The notes: generated from the letters alone by a model not told the origin. Shown: positions 1 through 18,718, counted from the first letter of the stretch. The stretch: 64,000 nucleotides of DNA from Trebouxia sp. TZW2008 (GCA_002118135.1 BDIU01000398.1:62001-126000), one strand, 5' to 3'. Program-made: numbers and translations.

Positions 1-704
1 TGCCTCAGATGCAAACTTGCATTCTGTGACACACATGTCAAGGGCAAGATAAATCAGACGCCAGCAAAGGGGCAACCTTACAGGTGCAAGGTGGGCTGAC
101 TTTCTGTCTGGTGTTGATAGAATGCTGCATAAGAGGCATGTGTTGAGATCTGGTTTGGTTGATTTAGCCTGCATTGCACGCATAAAGTCGCATCTGCTGT
201 TAACAAAAGTGCTGCCAAACACATAAGGTGGAGGCTATCCATTGGTCATACAGAAAGAAAAAGCGTCCCCTCCATGAAACAAGAGGACCTTGTGTACACA
301 GCATCCTGGCGCTCATCAGAAATCATCTACAGACTTCCCAGCTTGTTCTTCAGTGATTTTTCAATTCATCTCCATTGCGCTGGTGTGCAAACACCAAACT
401 TAAGTGCATTTGCTTGCTGCAGAAATGCGGCTATGACTTGCAAGAATCTAAGATGCTGTCATTGTCTACACGGCATCATGACTACGGAAGGCAGTCAAGG
501 GATGATGCTCAGGGATACTATTCAGAGTTTAGATCTGGGAGTCACGAACGTGATGAGATGGGCTCTTCTGGCTATGACACTACAGCACAATCAGGGCTTG
601 GCATGTTTGATAGGATGAATCTTGGCGACGACATATCAGAAGGTGATGAAGATGAAGAGAGTGAAGATGACTCAAGTGACGATGATGAAGAGCAGGAAAG
701 CTAG
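1..704 (+). CDS. ZNF330/NOA36-like zinc-finger protein, 3' part
   Basis: The window opens inside this gene. Exon 1..90 reads in frame from base 1 and carries CLRCKLAFCDTHVKG; a GT intron (91-422) ends in gctgcag, and the last exon 423..704 continues KCGYDLQESKMLSLSTR, then YGRQ, and ends in an acidic Asp/Glu/Ser tail (ISEGDEDEESEDDS and onward) and a stop. The Cys pairs, the D-H-V spacing, the ETK/ESK-LSxSTR motif and the acidic C-terminus match the C-terminal half of ZNF330 (NOA36), a conserved nucleolar/centromeric Cys-rich protein of poorly defined function. Only the last 123 residues are visible. A TGTAA hexamer-like signal at 756-760, the usual green-algal poly(A) signal, follows the stop. 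Convergent with the next gene. Confidence 0.85.
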
Positions 705-1223
705 CAAGCACTAGTGCACAGTAGTGTCAAGCACAGTGTGTGCGACAGAAAATATTGTAAGCAGGCCAAGGCTTTGCTGACTCCTCTGATGTGGGTGGAC
801 TAGGCGGCTGTTGCATCTGGCAAAGCTAATGGCATGTCGTCACCAGCTTGCCACAAGTGCACACTGATCATTTACTGCATGTGAAGCATAGATGCATGTA
901 GACCTGGTTGCACATTCCTCCACATGCAATGCTGCTCCTTTGTCCACTCACTTTTCACCGCAAAATATTGGCTTTCAGCATGAGCATCAAACGCTCAAAC
1001 AATGTTGAGTGATCAAGCTGTGTTTCGCTACGCGTATCTTCAAGAGTGGAAAATAAAGAAAGCGCCTTGCGTGCGTTGAGCCATATATCAAATTGATGAC
1101 GGATTGCAAAACAGATGATACCAGTACTGCTTGAGCAGCTGCTGCAATGCAAGTACTGGTCTGGTTATCAAAATGTGATGCAGCACCATTTGACACTGTA
1201 TCTCGGTCAGACCTAGCCTGACA
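705..1223. other. 3' intergenic between convergent genes
   Basis: Holds the ZNF330-like 3' UTR with TGTAA at 756-760 and the 3' flank of the F-box gene on the other strand. No further gene is seen. Confidence 0.6.
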
Positions 1224-2197
1224 TCACACAATACATTGCATCGTTGCTCTTGTGCATTCAGGTTTGAACTTGCCCTCTAGTACAGCGTGCAAACACTCCT
1301 TCTCAATACACACACTCTTGTTATCAAAGCTTGTCAGCGAATTGTTATCCAGGGAAAGCCACTCAAGGTTGCTTTCCTGGGCTACTCGCACAATGATGGG
1401 CAAGGTGACGCTGCCACCATTACTCTCAAAGCACAATTCCAGCTTTTTCAGTGTGGACAAGTCCAATAATTCGTTTATGAGCATCTGAGTTGGGCACATA
1501 ACAGCGCTTAGTTCCGCTATGTTTGGCAGAGCAGCAGTGAAGGTGCTGTGCGATAGATTCAGACTGTAACGCCAAGGTGCAACCCGAAGGTAAGACAATT
1601 GAGACAATAGTGTTTGGCATTCACCAAAACCCCAGTCCTGTGGTCTCGATTGCAAGCGAGCAGAGATTCACCTTCTAGCGAAATATCAAAATGCTCAAGA
1701 TGCTTGAATCTATGCATGTTCCAGAACTGGAGCCTTGGAGTGGGATCATATGGAAATAGCTCAAGACAGTGCAGACTTGTAGGCAGCAACAGCATAGCTT
1801 GCTGCCAATCAAAGTCCCCATTGAGGCAACAAGTATGAAGAGGCCAAAGCCCTGCAAGTCCAAGCAAAGGCTGCCAAAAGTTAGCTTTTGCTATACTCTC
1901 TTTGTACACTTGAAAATTTCCTTGATGATCTGTGTCCACGTGTACTTGTATAATCCCAAACTTGCTGAAACTGCCCCGCTTTTGACACAGCTGCAGCCAG
2001 TTGATCATGTAACAATTCCAGTAGTCATCGCTCGGAAAGCGGATTGTAATTTCGGCCGGTTGCAAAGACAACGTGGCTGCACGCCAGGTTCTGTTGATGA
2101 GTGAGCAACAAGTCAAGTCCAAGGCATCCGTGACGTTGCCGAGTATGTGTGACAGAAAGTCTCGATTGTCCAAGACTCGGTGGACAGGTTGCTGTGC
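1224..2197 (-). CDS. F-box / leucine-rich protein, probably frameshifted
   Basis: Two minus-strand frames join into one protein. Frame one (2197-1559) starts with an F-box-like segment, DFLSHILGNVTDALDLTCC then LINRTWRAA, followed by leucine-rich stretches such as FKHLEHFDISLEGESLLA. Around 1620-1655 the similarity passes to a second frame (to the stop at 1224) with further LRR-like pieces, LSTLKKLELCFES and SNLEWLSLDNNSLTSF. The overlap is too short for a normal intron, so a one-base frameshift (sequencing error or mutation) is the simplest reading. There is no in-frame ATG at the beginning; a ttttgcag acceptor sits exactly at 2197/2198, so an upstream exon probably supplies the start. F-box proteins usually act as SCF ubiquitin-ligase substrate adaptors; the substrate cannot be guessed. 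It may be a pseudogene. Confidence 0.55.
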
Positions 2198-3037
2198 CTG
2201 CAAAAGGCGGACAGCGCTAAGTACTCACTCCGCAAACCGCAAGGACATGACAAAGATATCCGGTTCTTGTTTACCAGCAGGATGCAAGGCGATCGACAAC
2301 AGATTCTCTGTGATCTTTGCATGCAACAAGGCCGAGCCAATGCTCAGTCTCAGCTGGAGACTCTATTTGCCTGCGCGCGCGGTGACTTGGGTCCATGGTA
2401 AACCGCCAAAGCGCCGCTGCCAGAGTGCTGAGCGGTGTAATTGTTGGCGCTCCCCGCAAACAGAACAGGGCTAGCGAGAATAAAAAGTTCTACCCTTATT
2501 TAGGGCAAGATACAATATTTGCATTGACTTGATGTTGGGTGTTGTAGGCTACTTGCAGCAATTGCTGGAACAGGCCCAAGATTGGAAATGCGCAAGTATT
2601 TTGTATTCTTATGTGATAGGTACAACTGTCTAAGTTACGTCAAGTATCAATCGGTAGACCAAACAGGTGCAAGTCATTTGCACATGATGTGGCAAAGACC
2701 ACAAAAGCAATTCAGCAAGACCTCCTTGGCGGCATTGATTGACACTGACTTGCTGAGAGTCTGCATCACATAGTCTGACGTGACCCACCATTGCGACAGC
2801 ATAGCAGTCGCCCTAGCTTGCAAGCACTGCATGGCTTTGCGCTGACACTTGGTGGAAAGCCTCTCCTGTCAAACACAGCAATGGAGCCTCAAAGGACTGA
2901 CCCACATACGTCAAGTTTCTGCTGATTGCTGCTCTAAAGCAGCAGTCCTGGACGGCCTCTATAGACAGAGGCTCCCGTAATGACACTTAACGGCATAGAC
3001 TTTTCTGGACCTTGTCTCAATGGACCCTGCCAAGGAA
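2198..3037. other. Intergenic, no confident gene
   Basis: Between the F-box gene and the MetAP2 stop codon. It may hold a 5' exon of the F-box gene (an open stretch near 2230-2340 on the minus strand ends in possible GT donors) and the MetAP2 3' UTR. Nothing else is supported. Confidence 0.5.
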
Positions 3038-10143
<7,106 letters not shown>

Positions 10144-11129
10144 ATCGAACGTGTGATCTTGCTCTCAAGCATGCTGCTTCCAAGGATCGGAATGCTCGTG
10201 ACTAATCAGCGGCTCTGAGTGACTACTAAGTTAGGTGAGCAGCTGCAAGGCTGCAACAAATGCACTTTTGACAGCACACTTGCTCTTGAGCTGTTGCCAA
10301 ACGAGCGTTCAGGCTCTGTCCGGCAAAGAAGTCGGATGCGTGCATCAGCAAGACGAAGCCCTGCTGTACGCACCGGAATCATGATTGTGTTCAAGCAACA
10401 TGTTTTACCAAAAAGGAGAAAAAATGAATAGCATAGATACCGTAGTTTGCATTGCAGGGAGTGTCAACACTTGCTCGCTGTCTGAGCATCTGCTGCATCT
10501 TCGAGATGGATGAATAATGCGCGCTGCGTTATGTACTACTCAAAACATCTTCATGCACACCTACTGTGAAACACAGCAGCTCCTAGGCCAATCAACATGA
10601 AAAAGCACAGATGTCGTGACCAATCTAGACCAGGAACTTCTGCAACTCAGTGTTATGTCTGAGCTCCTGTGGCAACAGCGCCTTGTTCACCACCATCCTC
10701 TGGTCGGCTTTCCCTTCTGGTCACGCCTTGAACCTGTGTCACAAACATGTCTTGTGGCCACAGCGTACTGATCATTGAGTTAAGAGCAAACATGCAGCAC
10801 AATTAGCATGATGTCAGCTGTAGGAATGAAGCCACACACCAGTTTGCAATCCTGCCTGCCACTCTTCAGTCTATTATTCTTGACTACAGCAATTGCTCTA
10901 GGCTTGAGCTTGCCAAGCACACACAAATGTGGTCAATGCCCTCACACAGATCACACTAAATTGTCAAGGGGAATTTAGTGTGAGCCCCAAGCTATGTCAC
11001 AGCATAGCCACAGCATTCATAGTTGGCTGAACACCAACCATCAGGAATGTAGTTCATTACTCTGGCTGTGTCCTGGCAAAATCTAGTCAGCCATCACTGA
11101 CAACAGCAAGACTGCAGAGCACAAGTGTA
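10144..11129. other. 5' flank of MetAP2; no confident gene
   Basis: Presumed MetAP2 promoter side. A short plus-strand open stretch (10219-10431) has no ATG and no recognisable family. The rest up to the LINE fragment shows no supported feature. Confidence 0.45.
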
Positions 11130-12172
11130 CCTGATGATTTCTTGCGGCTTGCAGCTGCCTGGGTGGACCCTTTCCCCCCGGCAACATTTCACACATCATC
11201 CAGCCATTGAAGGCAAAAGCAGCTGCTTCATGGGCGCTGCTGCAGCGTCGGCATTCACAGCTTCAGTGTGGCAACACAATCAATTTGAAACTTCAACTGT
11301 TGCAGAGCATTTTGGTGCCAAGTGTTCATAATGTTTGTGAGTTGTGGGGTGAGCATAGTCCTAGGGCGGCCATGGCCAACAGAGCACATGCTAGTCTAGA
11401 GCAACTCTATGCAAGTTTTCTAAAACGCATTTGTGGTCTGAGGAGAAACAACCCCGCTTCCATGGTGCTGGTTGAGTTGGCTCTGACACCACTCAGACTC
11501 TTTTGGTGGCAGCAGAGCTGGCAGTTTTTCAATAAGCTTGCAGCATGCCCTGTTGACTCCTTCTTTTACCAACTTTTACTTGACAATCAGCATGACGCTT
11601 TCCGTCATGGTGCCAACAATTTCAGCAGGTCCATTTTTCAGTGTCTAGCTTCGCTTGGCTATCACATGTCTACTGACGCTAGTGTTGCTTCTATGCTTGA
11701 TGTCCCTACCATTTTGGGGCTTTTGCATCACACTTTCCTGAGCGTCAGTGATTTTGGGTCTTATTGTCCTAGGGCAGCTCCTTCTGCGGGCGTTGTTGCC
11801 TGTACATACCATCAATGGTTCAGGCCTTATAGCAAGCGCAGGCATTACTGTCAAATGCCTGCTTCAGGCCGGCGTATGCAGCGATTTTTACAATTCAGGC
11901 TGGGTTCACATGCCTTACCTGTTGCCATTGGGCGCTATGCGGGTTCACACGATGCAGATAGGGCTGACAGGGTTTGCTCTCATTGTGATTCTGACTCCAT
12001 TGCTGATGAGTCACACCTGGTTTTTGAATGTGATGCCTTGCAGCCATTTCAGCAGCGATATGCTGCTCTTTTTACACCTGAGACTGACATTATGGGGTTA
12101 TTTTCTGGACAAAGGGATCATATGCAGGTTTTCAAGTTTGTTCTTGATTGCCTTGATTTTCTCAATATTTGA
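11130..12172 (+). mobile_element. 5'-truncated non-LTR retrotransposon (LINE) with RT C-terminus
   Basis: An uninterrupted frame of at least 321 aa (11207-12172, open further upstream to about 11130) resembles the C-terminal part of LINE reverse transcriptases common in green algae: LQLLQSILVPSVHNVCELWG, then FLKRICGLR and LVELALTPLRLFWWQQSW, ending with a zf-RVT-like zinc module CSHCDSDSIADESHLVFEC. The RT catalytic FADD region and the endonuclease are absent, so this is a 5'-truncated copy. The frame has no stops, which suggests a recent insertion. Target-site duplications were not identified. Confidence 0.8.
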
Positions 12173-12611
12173 TCAGGTGTCTGACACACGTGATCAGACT
12201 TTGTTGGCTGGCTGGAGCGTGTAATTTCTCTGCAGCACTGTCCGTCTTCCCACTCCTCTTCTTGCTATGCGATTTTAAACTGCACAAACCAGAGCACCAT
12301 GAAAAGGCGCAAGCTCGCAGCGCTCACCCACAAACGCCATGCCTGAGATCCAACACGTTTACCTGCACATCCAGTTCTTTGACAGTACGCTTGAGTTTCA
12401 CAGGCTGGCAACTCACACCAGCAACAGCGAGGCCATCACCGCCGAGGTGCTTGAGCAGCCTGTTGAGCAGCTAGACGCATAGCCTGGTACGGCGCATGCT
12501 GTCAACGAAAACACATTCTGGATCAGGACGATTTTAGATGAAGCTGCAGTTTGGAAGCCGTTGACTGGAGCAAAGGCCGCCCTAAATTTTCGTTAGGTCT
12601 GACATACACAG
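12173..12611 (+). other. Post-LINE flank; small ORF, unresolved
   Basis: Contains LINE 3' flank and a 47-codon plus-strand ORF (start near 12341, MPEIQHVYLHIQFFDS, ending near 12482) of unknown meaning. It could be a 5' exon of the next gene, but no phase-consistent donor was established. Confidence 0.3.
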
Positions 12612-14074
12612 GTGAAGATCTACAGCAGCCAGTCCTCAGCAGACAAATTAGCGACAGGTTCAAACATTCAGACGATGGTCTACAAGCGCACGTCCTACCC
12701 CTCTGTGATGTATGGCATGCTGCACCTCGAACAATCTGCGCAAAGTGGGAAACTTTTCACAGCTGATCAAGGTATGATACATCTCTGTCACAACAACAAA
12801 GCTTGCATGACTCCTGGCCTCAGCGTGCTCGTTACTGACTTTATGTCTTGCAGATTTCAGCGGCTCAAGCTCAGATGGTCAGGATAGAAGTGCTGCTGGG
12901 AGCTATTTGCAAATGCATCTGGGATGTACAGAAAAGGTGCAAGGGTTTAGGAGAGCAAAATTTTGACTGGCACAAGCTGATGTCAACCTTTGGCATAAGA
13001 TGGCCTTGTCCCTCACATGTGAAGCACCAATGACAAGGAGTTTGCCTTTGCTTCACACAGCGTGTCTGGTTAATGAAGATGCGGGCATGACATCATGAGC
13101 AACACCGTGATACTGCTGTGCATGTGCAGTGCAGCCACATGTTCATGTCCTGCAGGACAAAAGACAAATTTTCTGACACAGCCTGTAGCACTCAATGCAA
13201 CAGCAAAAAAGACTCCTAGCAACAGCACCAAAAGGAAGCCTGGCAAGCAGCAAAATGAGCTGTTCAAGCAGGTAAGGCTGCATTTGAATGTGCACATGAC
13301 ATCTGATGGCCATGTCTTCTGCATGTTGTTTCATCTGTACCATTCACCAAGCTGATCCTTGTGTTCAGATTGAGGCTGAGCTATATGACGCTGCACAGAG
13401 GAAGGGCTCAAAGCCTGGACAGCAAACACCATACAAGCAGGTCTGCTTGAAAATCCTGCTGTTAGTGTCAGCTGATGCATGGTGGACATCTGAACATTCA
13501 TGCAAAGTTGCGCATGACGGGAAGCAGCTCAATAAGCTGTTATGGCAGCTGATGCTTCTCCTGTCAGACACAACAGCGAATTTGCTTTGCAAAGCAAGTA
13601 CACTTGTTGCTCTCCTTGAGTCTGGTATGCTGTGTTGATGTTGAAACTGGTGTGCAGCTCTAGAATGTGCATATGAGCACAGCAACGGCTCAGACTATTA
13701 AGAACCAAGAGCGTTGCCGTTCAATGCCAATACAAGCCAAAGGCCTTTGAGGCATACTGCAGGTTTTTATGTGAAAGCCAAGACATCTGTTTTCTTGTGT
13801 CCACCCCTGTGGTGCTGTGCATGATGCTGTTGAGCAGCCCTTGTAGTCACAAGATTGGAAAAGGCACGTTGCAGACTCAGCTTTGCAGAAAGCTGGTGGC
13901 AATGGTTTGATGGCAGTCTGCAGTTTGCACAGCAGAATTGAAGCTTTTCACAACCTGCAGGGCTGCAATGGGGGCTCATAGGGCAAAGGAGGTACACAGA
14001 CAGCTGCTCCTTCAATGGCAAGCGGCAAGAGGATCAAGGTGGAAGCTGTCAGGGAAGCCACATACCCCTCTGAG
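12612..14074 (+). CDS. Unrecognised Lys-rich protein, partial multi-exon model
   Basis: Five exons with proper acceptors, donors and matching phase: 12612-12771, 12854-12936, 13164-13271, 13369-13440, 13982-14074. The first carries IQTMVYKRTSYPSVMYGMLH; the second is Ser/Gly-rich; the third is basic (TAKKTPSNSTKRKPGKQQ); the fourth has IEAELYDAAQRKGSKPGQ; the fifth ends KRIKVEAVREATYPSE. At least 172 residues in total, rich in Lys, Gln, Ser and Thr, with no recognised domain; a nuclear, disordered protein is a guess. Neither the ATG nor the stop was located, and alternative acceptors exist for exons three and five. It lies just downstream of the LINE fragment in the same orientation. Confidence 0.4.
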
Positions 14075-16186
14075 GTACAGCAAAGAATGTCCGCATTTCA
14101 CAGCTATGCCATGCTAGCTTTTAGGGCATCTGCATACATGTGAACTCGCACAATGCGCGGCGATAGGGCTGCAAGGATGCTGAACAATGCATCTCTGCTG
14201 AACAAGCGTCTGCTGCTGTCTTTTGTGCCACTTCCGCTCTAGTCTGTCACATAGCTGCCTATGCTACCCAACAACTGGTGGGACTTGTCTTGTCAGGCCT
14301 GACTCAGACCTGTAAGGCAGTACTGAAAGCCTGCTCGTGCAGCCCGATGAAGCTGGCAGCAAGACAATACCTTGAGCTTGAGCAGTATCTTCACTGTCAG
14401 CCTGTGCAACTTTGCTGTGGACCCTCGTGTACTCAAAGCTTGGTACTGCCTTGGTCTGGATTGTATGACCAGGTTTAGAATGCAAAACGCATGCTCAGAT
14501 CTATTGCAGGTGCAAAAGGGAGCTCAATGGTAGGAAGGGCAGCAGGACCTTTTCTAAAAATGAACATAATGAGGATGACAGAAATGCAATAGGTGCATAC
14601 ATGCAAGACCTGAAGGAGAGATCAGGATGCACAGACTCCATGATGCCATGCTGTCAGCTAGTGAATATATGTAAGTTCCCAAGCCAGATTTCAGAGTTGT
14701 GTTGGCAGGTGACAATGATGAAAGTGGGTGATATGCAGAATCTGTCCCTCTGTGGGGTGTGGACAGCTGTTAGCAAGTTTCCAAGTCAGGCTGTCTGCTG
14801 GTTTTTATGTTGCTTGCAATGATCTCCAACAATTTGCTTGGCAGCTTGCATGTCTGCTGTTTGTTCCCAAAGCTCTGGGGCCAGGCAAAGCGTCGTGTCG
14901 ATCATGTTTGGCACCTAGGACTGTCTACACCGCCTCTTGTCCCTTGGATTACAGGCTGAATGTTTTGACAGATTTGTATCAGGATGTAAGGATCAGCATA
15001 CAGATGTAAATTCAAGATTTTTGATAACGCCTACTGCAGTGCATGGTTGCCCTGGTTGAAGCGGACTGCTGGGATGAGCACGCGTTGCACAGTCAGGCAG
15101 TCTGCATACCCCTGAAAGACTTGACAGTCTTGATGATGTGGGAAGACGAAGAGTCTTTATACAGCTTGCAAGTCTGGCTGTCTCCAGCCTACACGAAGTC
15201 TAGCAGTCTTGAGACGAACTGCAGACACCAAGCCTGAAGACTGTAAGAGTCTGCTCATAGGCTGACAGCCTGACACCAGTCTTGATGACTGCCAGACTTC
15301 GAAAGTATCCTTGAGACTCCTGCAACGCTGCCCAGCTCTGCAAAGATTCTTTCACAGCCTTAGACTGGTATGTAAGATTGAGGAAGTTGCAAGACTTGTG
15401 ACGCTCGAGGGCATTGCGTCATGCAGGTATGTATATGCACTAGCGCATCGCGTGGTAAGACATAGATGGAAACGGAAATTAGTTACAAGGTGGTTTGGCA
15501 ACACAGATGTGCGCCCGGTTGGTTGGTGGAAAGTCTTGACTAGAACGCTAGAGAGCTATAGGTTGATCGCAAGTTGTTGTCTCAGACTGTCAGACCAGCA
15601 GGTCTTATATGCTAAATGTCAGCTAAATGTCTCGTATTTACACAAATTAGTCTGAATCTGTCAGACTCGATCGCTGCAGGTCAGACCAATGTTTGCTAGG
15701 CAGATTGCTATACATTAAGGTATTGTAGCGTAATGGACTGTCAGTCAGACCAGTCAACCGCTGTACATTAATTAATCCCTTATAAGGGATTTCACGGCCT
15801 ATGTTGCCAGGTGGCAATTGCGTTGCAGTATTGCTTGATTGACATGTACTTGCTTGCATATCTAACACTTCGTCACAGACTCACTTTGTCACTAAGGTTT
15901 GACCACCGCTTGGTGCAGCACAGTTTCTCACGGTTCTACTTGATTTGGCAGGACTCAAGTGTAGCTCGTGCTTGTCAAGCTTGCTTGTACGGCAGCAATA
16001 TCACATTGTCAAACGCTGGCTACGGCAGAAAGTGGTCAATGATAGACTGCATTTTGCGTTGAATGCAATCGATTGTGAAATATGGACTTCGCTTTACTAT
16101 ACTGCAAATAATTAATTTGTCAGAGTTCAAAAAGGGTCGTCATATAATTCATCAATTGAGTCTGAGCTTGCATGCAGCGAGCAGCC
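14075..16186. other. Unresolved region with short internal repeats
   Basis: Possible 3' exons of the preceding gene, none convincing. From about 15110 to 15320 there are repeated cagtcttgatgactgccaga-like pieces, and from about 15590 to 15760 several gtcagaccag pieces. A perfect 18-bp palindrome, aatcccttataagggatt, lies at 15774-15791. Base composition becomes AT-richer towards 16100. No confident gene is seen. Confidence 0.4.
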
Positions 16187-16865
16187 TCACAGATCAATTT
16201 GTTGACAAACAACTCCCACACAGGCTGAACGCTGCATGATCTCGGACGAACATCGAGTAGATGCTAGTACAGGGACATAGCGTGCCGTTGGTGGTGGTGT
16301 ATACGGCGTCAGTGTGCACTTTAGAGATGGTGGTGAAAAGCGCTGTGCCGCCACTAACATTGGTGCTCGTTGGATAGAAATTCGCTCGCCCACTGCTGGT
16401 CTTAGCTTGCCCCGTCCATAGCTTGGTGTTAGTCTGTAGCTGGCCGCCATTGTAAACGGCGGAGAAACCAGGGGAAGGCCCTGTCAGATTGGCATACGTT
16501 CCAGCAACTGCCACAGCCGCCAAAGTTGGCTTGTTCTGTATGTAATCAGCTGCAAAGGTGGCGAACCGTAGCGGTACGATCCCGTTCATAAAGCTCCTTC
16601 TCTTTCGAGATGAAGAACTGGATGCAGGTGACGAAGTCCTGAGCGAATCCGAGCTGAAGCCTTGAAGCCCGAAACTCTTGATACAGGGGCAGGTTTTTGT
16701 GGTCTCCCTCTTCTGCTGAAGTAGAAGATCTCTGCTAGGTTTTGCAATGACTCTAGCTGGCCGTCCCGCCAGTCGCTCATCTGCCTGACGGAGGAACCGA
16801 ATGTCGGTTAAGGTGCTCGAAGGGCGGTTGTGCTGTCCCAAGGTTGCTATCAAGCTCGTACTCAA
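16187..16865 (-). CDS. Virus-like ORF, possibly decayed structural protein
   Basis: A 223-codon intronless frame. The C-terminal half (MNGIVPLRFATFAADYIQNK and after) is rich in Gly, Ser, Thr and Asn and looks like a beta-rich virion-type protein. In the N-terminal half two other frames over 16586-16780 carry more protein-like sequence (MSDWRDGQLESLQNLAEIF in one, LYQEFRASRLQLGFAQDF in another), which suggests one or two frameshifts in an older gene. No family was recognised. It belongs with the tightly packed minus-strand ORFs just upstream. No splice signals like those of the host genes are needed. Confidence 0.35.
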
Positions 16866-16946
16866 TCAAGCGTAGGTATTTTTGGTTATGCAATGCTGGT
16901 CTGCATCTATCCGCATGCAATAGATGTTTTCGTGGATCACGTTGGA

Positions 16947-17249
16947 TCACGTTGAAGTAATGTGATTCAATTGGTTGTGTCTGTGCTGATGGTTTGACTC
17001 ATGACCTACTTGGAGTAGAGGAGGTTTAGAAGTAGGTAAATCTGCAGCTACGGCGTGCCCTGTTGCCCTAGCTGCTAGGATGTAGTGCCTCAAGATGACG
17101 TTGAGGTGTAGATGCGCCTGTTGAGCTTCCTCGAAGGTGACCTTGGTGTTGGTGTTGACCGCTATGTCCGCTAGGTCAGAGGCTATGATCTCTAGCTCTT
17201 TGTTGCAGAAGCTGTAGGTGGGCAAGAACTCTCTGGCTGGACTGGGCAT
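16947..17249 (-). CDS. Virus-like small ORF, unknown function
   Basis: A 100-aa intronless ORF starting MPSPAREFLPTYSFCNKELE. The first 75 residues look helical and amphipathic; the tail is His/Asn-rich. Codon choice (many C-ending codons, CTA, ATA) differs from the neighbouring host exons. It lies 82 bp upstream of the 16865 ORF and is the middle member of a compact minus-strand cluster. Confidence 0.4.
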   Translation of the reverse strand: MPSPAREFLPTYSFCNKELEIIASDLADIAVNTNTKVTFEEAQQAHLHLNVILRHYILAARATGHAVAADLPTSKPPLLQVGHESNHQHRHNQLNHITST

Positions 17250-17384
17250 GCTAGAATGGAGAACTCGATTGTGTGCAGAAGGCTCCTCAACGAGGCTTTA
17301 TTCTGTGCAGTGAACGTAGTCTTCGACGTCGCCTTTAAATTCCTTCTAGGGCTGCTCTTATCGCTGTAGGCCTAGGGTTCATGC

Positions 17385-17546
17385 TTATTCTGTGGCGTCC
17401 ACCAATTCGGTGATTAGATCAGTAATCTGAGCCTCTAGAGCGCACAGCTCTCCTAAGTCAAACTTCTTCTTTTCCTGTCTGATTTCCTTGAGCTGCCTTG
17501 TCGCTAGTTGTAGATGCTTCTTCAGATTTTCGAAAGCAGTGCTCAT
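17385..17546 (-). CDS. Virus-like 53-aa coiled-coil ORF
   Basis: Starts MSTAFENLKKHLQLATRQLK and ends DLITELVDATE. Heptad-like charged and leucine residues suggest a short coiled coil. It overlaps the 3' end of the membrane ORF 17458-17718 in another frame, an arrangement typical of compact viral genomes and not of the split host genes here. No homolog recognised. Confidence 0.35.
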   Translation of the reverse strand: MSTAFENLKKHLQLATRQLKEIRQEKKKFDLGELCALEAQITDLITELVDATE

Positions 17547-17718
17547 CACACACGATGATTGTGAAAGTTGTGAATACTCCTGCTAAAATCAAAGACTTTA
17601 AGATGGTAAGAATTGCAAAGACAAGTGGCACATCAGCCATCCTACTGAAGCCACAGAAAACCCAGAAAGAATCTAAAGGAAAACAGAAGTGCGCGTGTCT
17701 GCACGCAGAAAAGAGCAA
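17458..17718 (-). CDS. Virus-like small membrane ORF
   Basis: The likely start is the internal ATG at MADVPLVFAILTILK, giving about 60 aa with one hydrophobic segment (through LILAGVFTTFTIIV) and a charged tail. The annotated frame extends further upstream to MLFSACRHAHF. It overlaps the coiled-coil ORF at 17385-17546. No family recognised. Confidence 0.3.
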   Translation of the reverse strand: MLFSACRHAHFCFPLDSFWVFCGFSRMADVPLVFAILTILKSLILAGVFTTFTIIVCDEHCFRKSEEASTTSDKAAQGNQTGKEEV

Positions 17719-18718
17719 AGTTATGTCATTCTTCCCCGAATACTACCAGAAGTTTGAAATTTACAGTAGGTTCTCTGCCCCAGCTTCTGCAGAAACTGCA
17801 CGCAACCTCTGTAGGATCAGCGCCACATCACTGTAGCGTCAACGCCTCAAGTCTGCGCGCCCTGCGCACAACCTTTGTAGCCACTACGTGCAGCTGTCAC
17901 AGCTCTGCATGCAGAGATCAAATGTTTGAGATTGTCTGGGTTTTGTCAGAATCCCAGGGTTGTGTACAAGGGCAGCGCCGCAAGCGGCGCGAAAAGCGCG
18001 TGTGTGTGACGCTATCTACTGGCTGTACCCTTGTACCCGTGTTTAGCAGATTTCCTCCAGAAGTCCTTGTTACTAATAGAACCTCTGTTTTCTCCAGAGA
18101 ACTTCAGGTACATTGGTACATTACCGTTACTACTACTCTCTCTACTAAAAATTCAAATAGCAGTACAGCACTAAGTATCAGATGGGATATTATTGACTTA
18201 TTTTAAGAAAAAGCCATGTACCTGTGAACCTGTGGAGGGTTTTATCTTCACACAATGCCTGCTGTTTTCAGATAGTTAAAACCTGCCATTTAAATTTACA
18301 GCAATCTGACAGGGTAATGCACACACTCACAGACACCCTGCTTACATAACCATGACATAACACTGCAAATGCTTAGTAATAGCAAATGGTCAGTGGTCAG
18401 TGTTGTAAATATATATATTGCAAAGTCATGCTGGACACCATACATTTTTTGAGCAGTGCATGCAGGACAGCTGTTCCTGCTGTATACATCCACTGCTGTT
18501 GAATTTCAATGTGGCATAAGCAAAACCTAGCATTGCAATTGTCCTACATAGTAAACTACACTCCCATGCGAGCACTATCTATACACACTGAACGCTAGCA
18601 GACCCCACAATACTGCAATGCTGCCTAACCAGCTGACCAAGCCTAATCTATGGTGGATGACTACTCTGTATCAGAACTACCAGAACTATGTTTGGTGGAG
18701 CATATGCTTTACTTGTGC
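17719..18718. other. AT-rich flank with GC hairpin and inverted repeat
   Basis: At 17975-17990 a perfect 7-bp stem with a 2-base loop (gcgccgc aa gcggcgc) sits between two arms of a wider inverted repeat, gtacaaggg (near 17963-17971) and cccttgtac (near 18028-18036). The rest is AT-rich, with an atatatat run near 18410, and shows no gene. It includes the 3' flank of the acyl-CoA oxidase gene. Confidence 0.5.
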
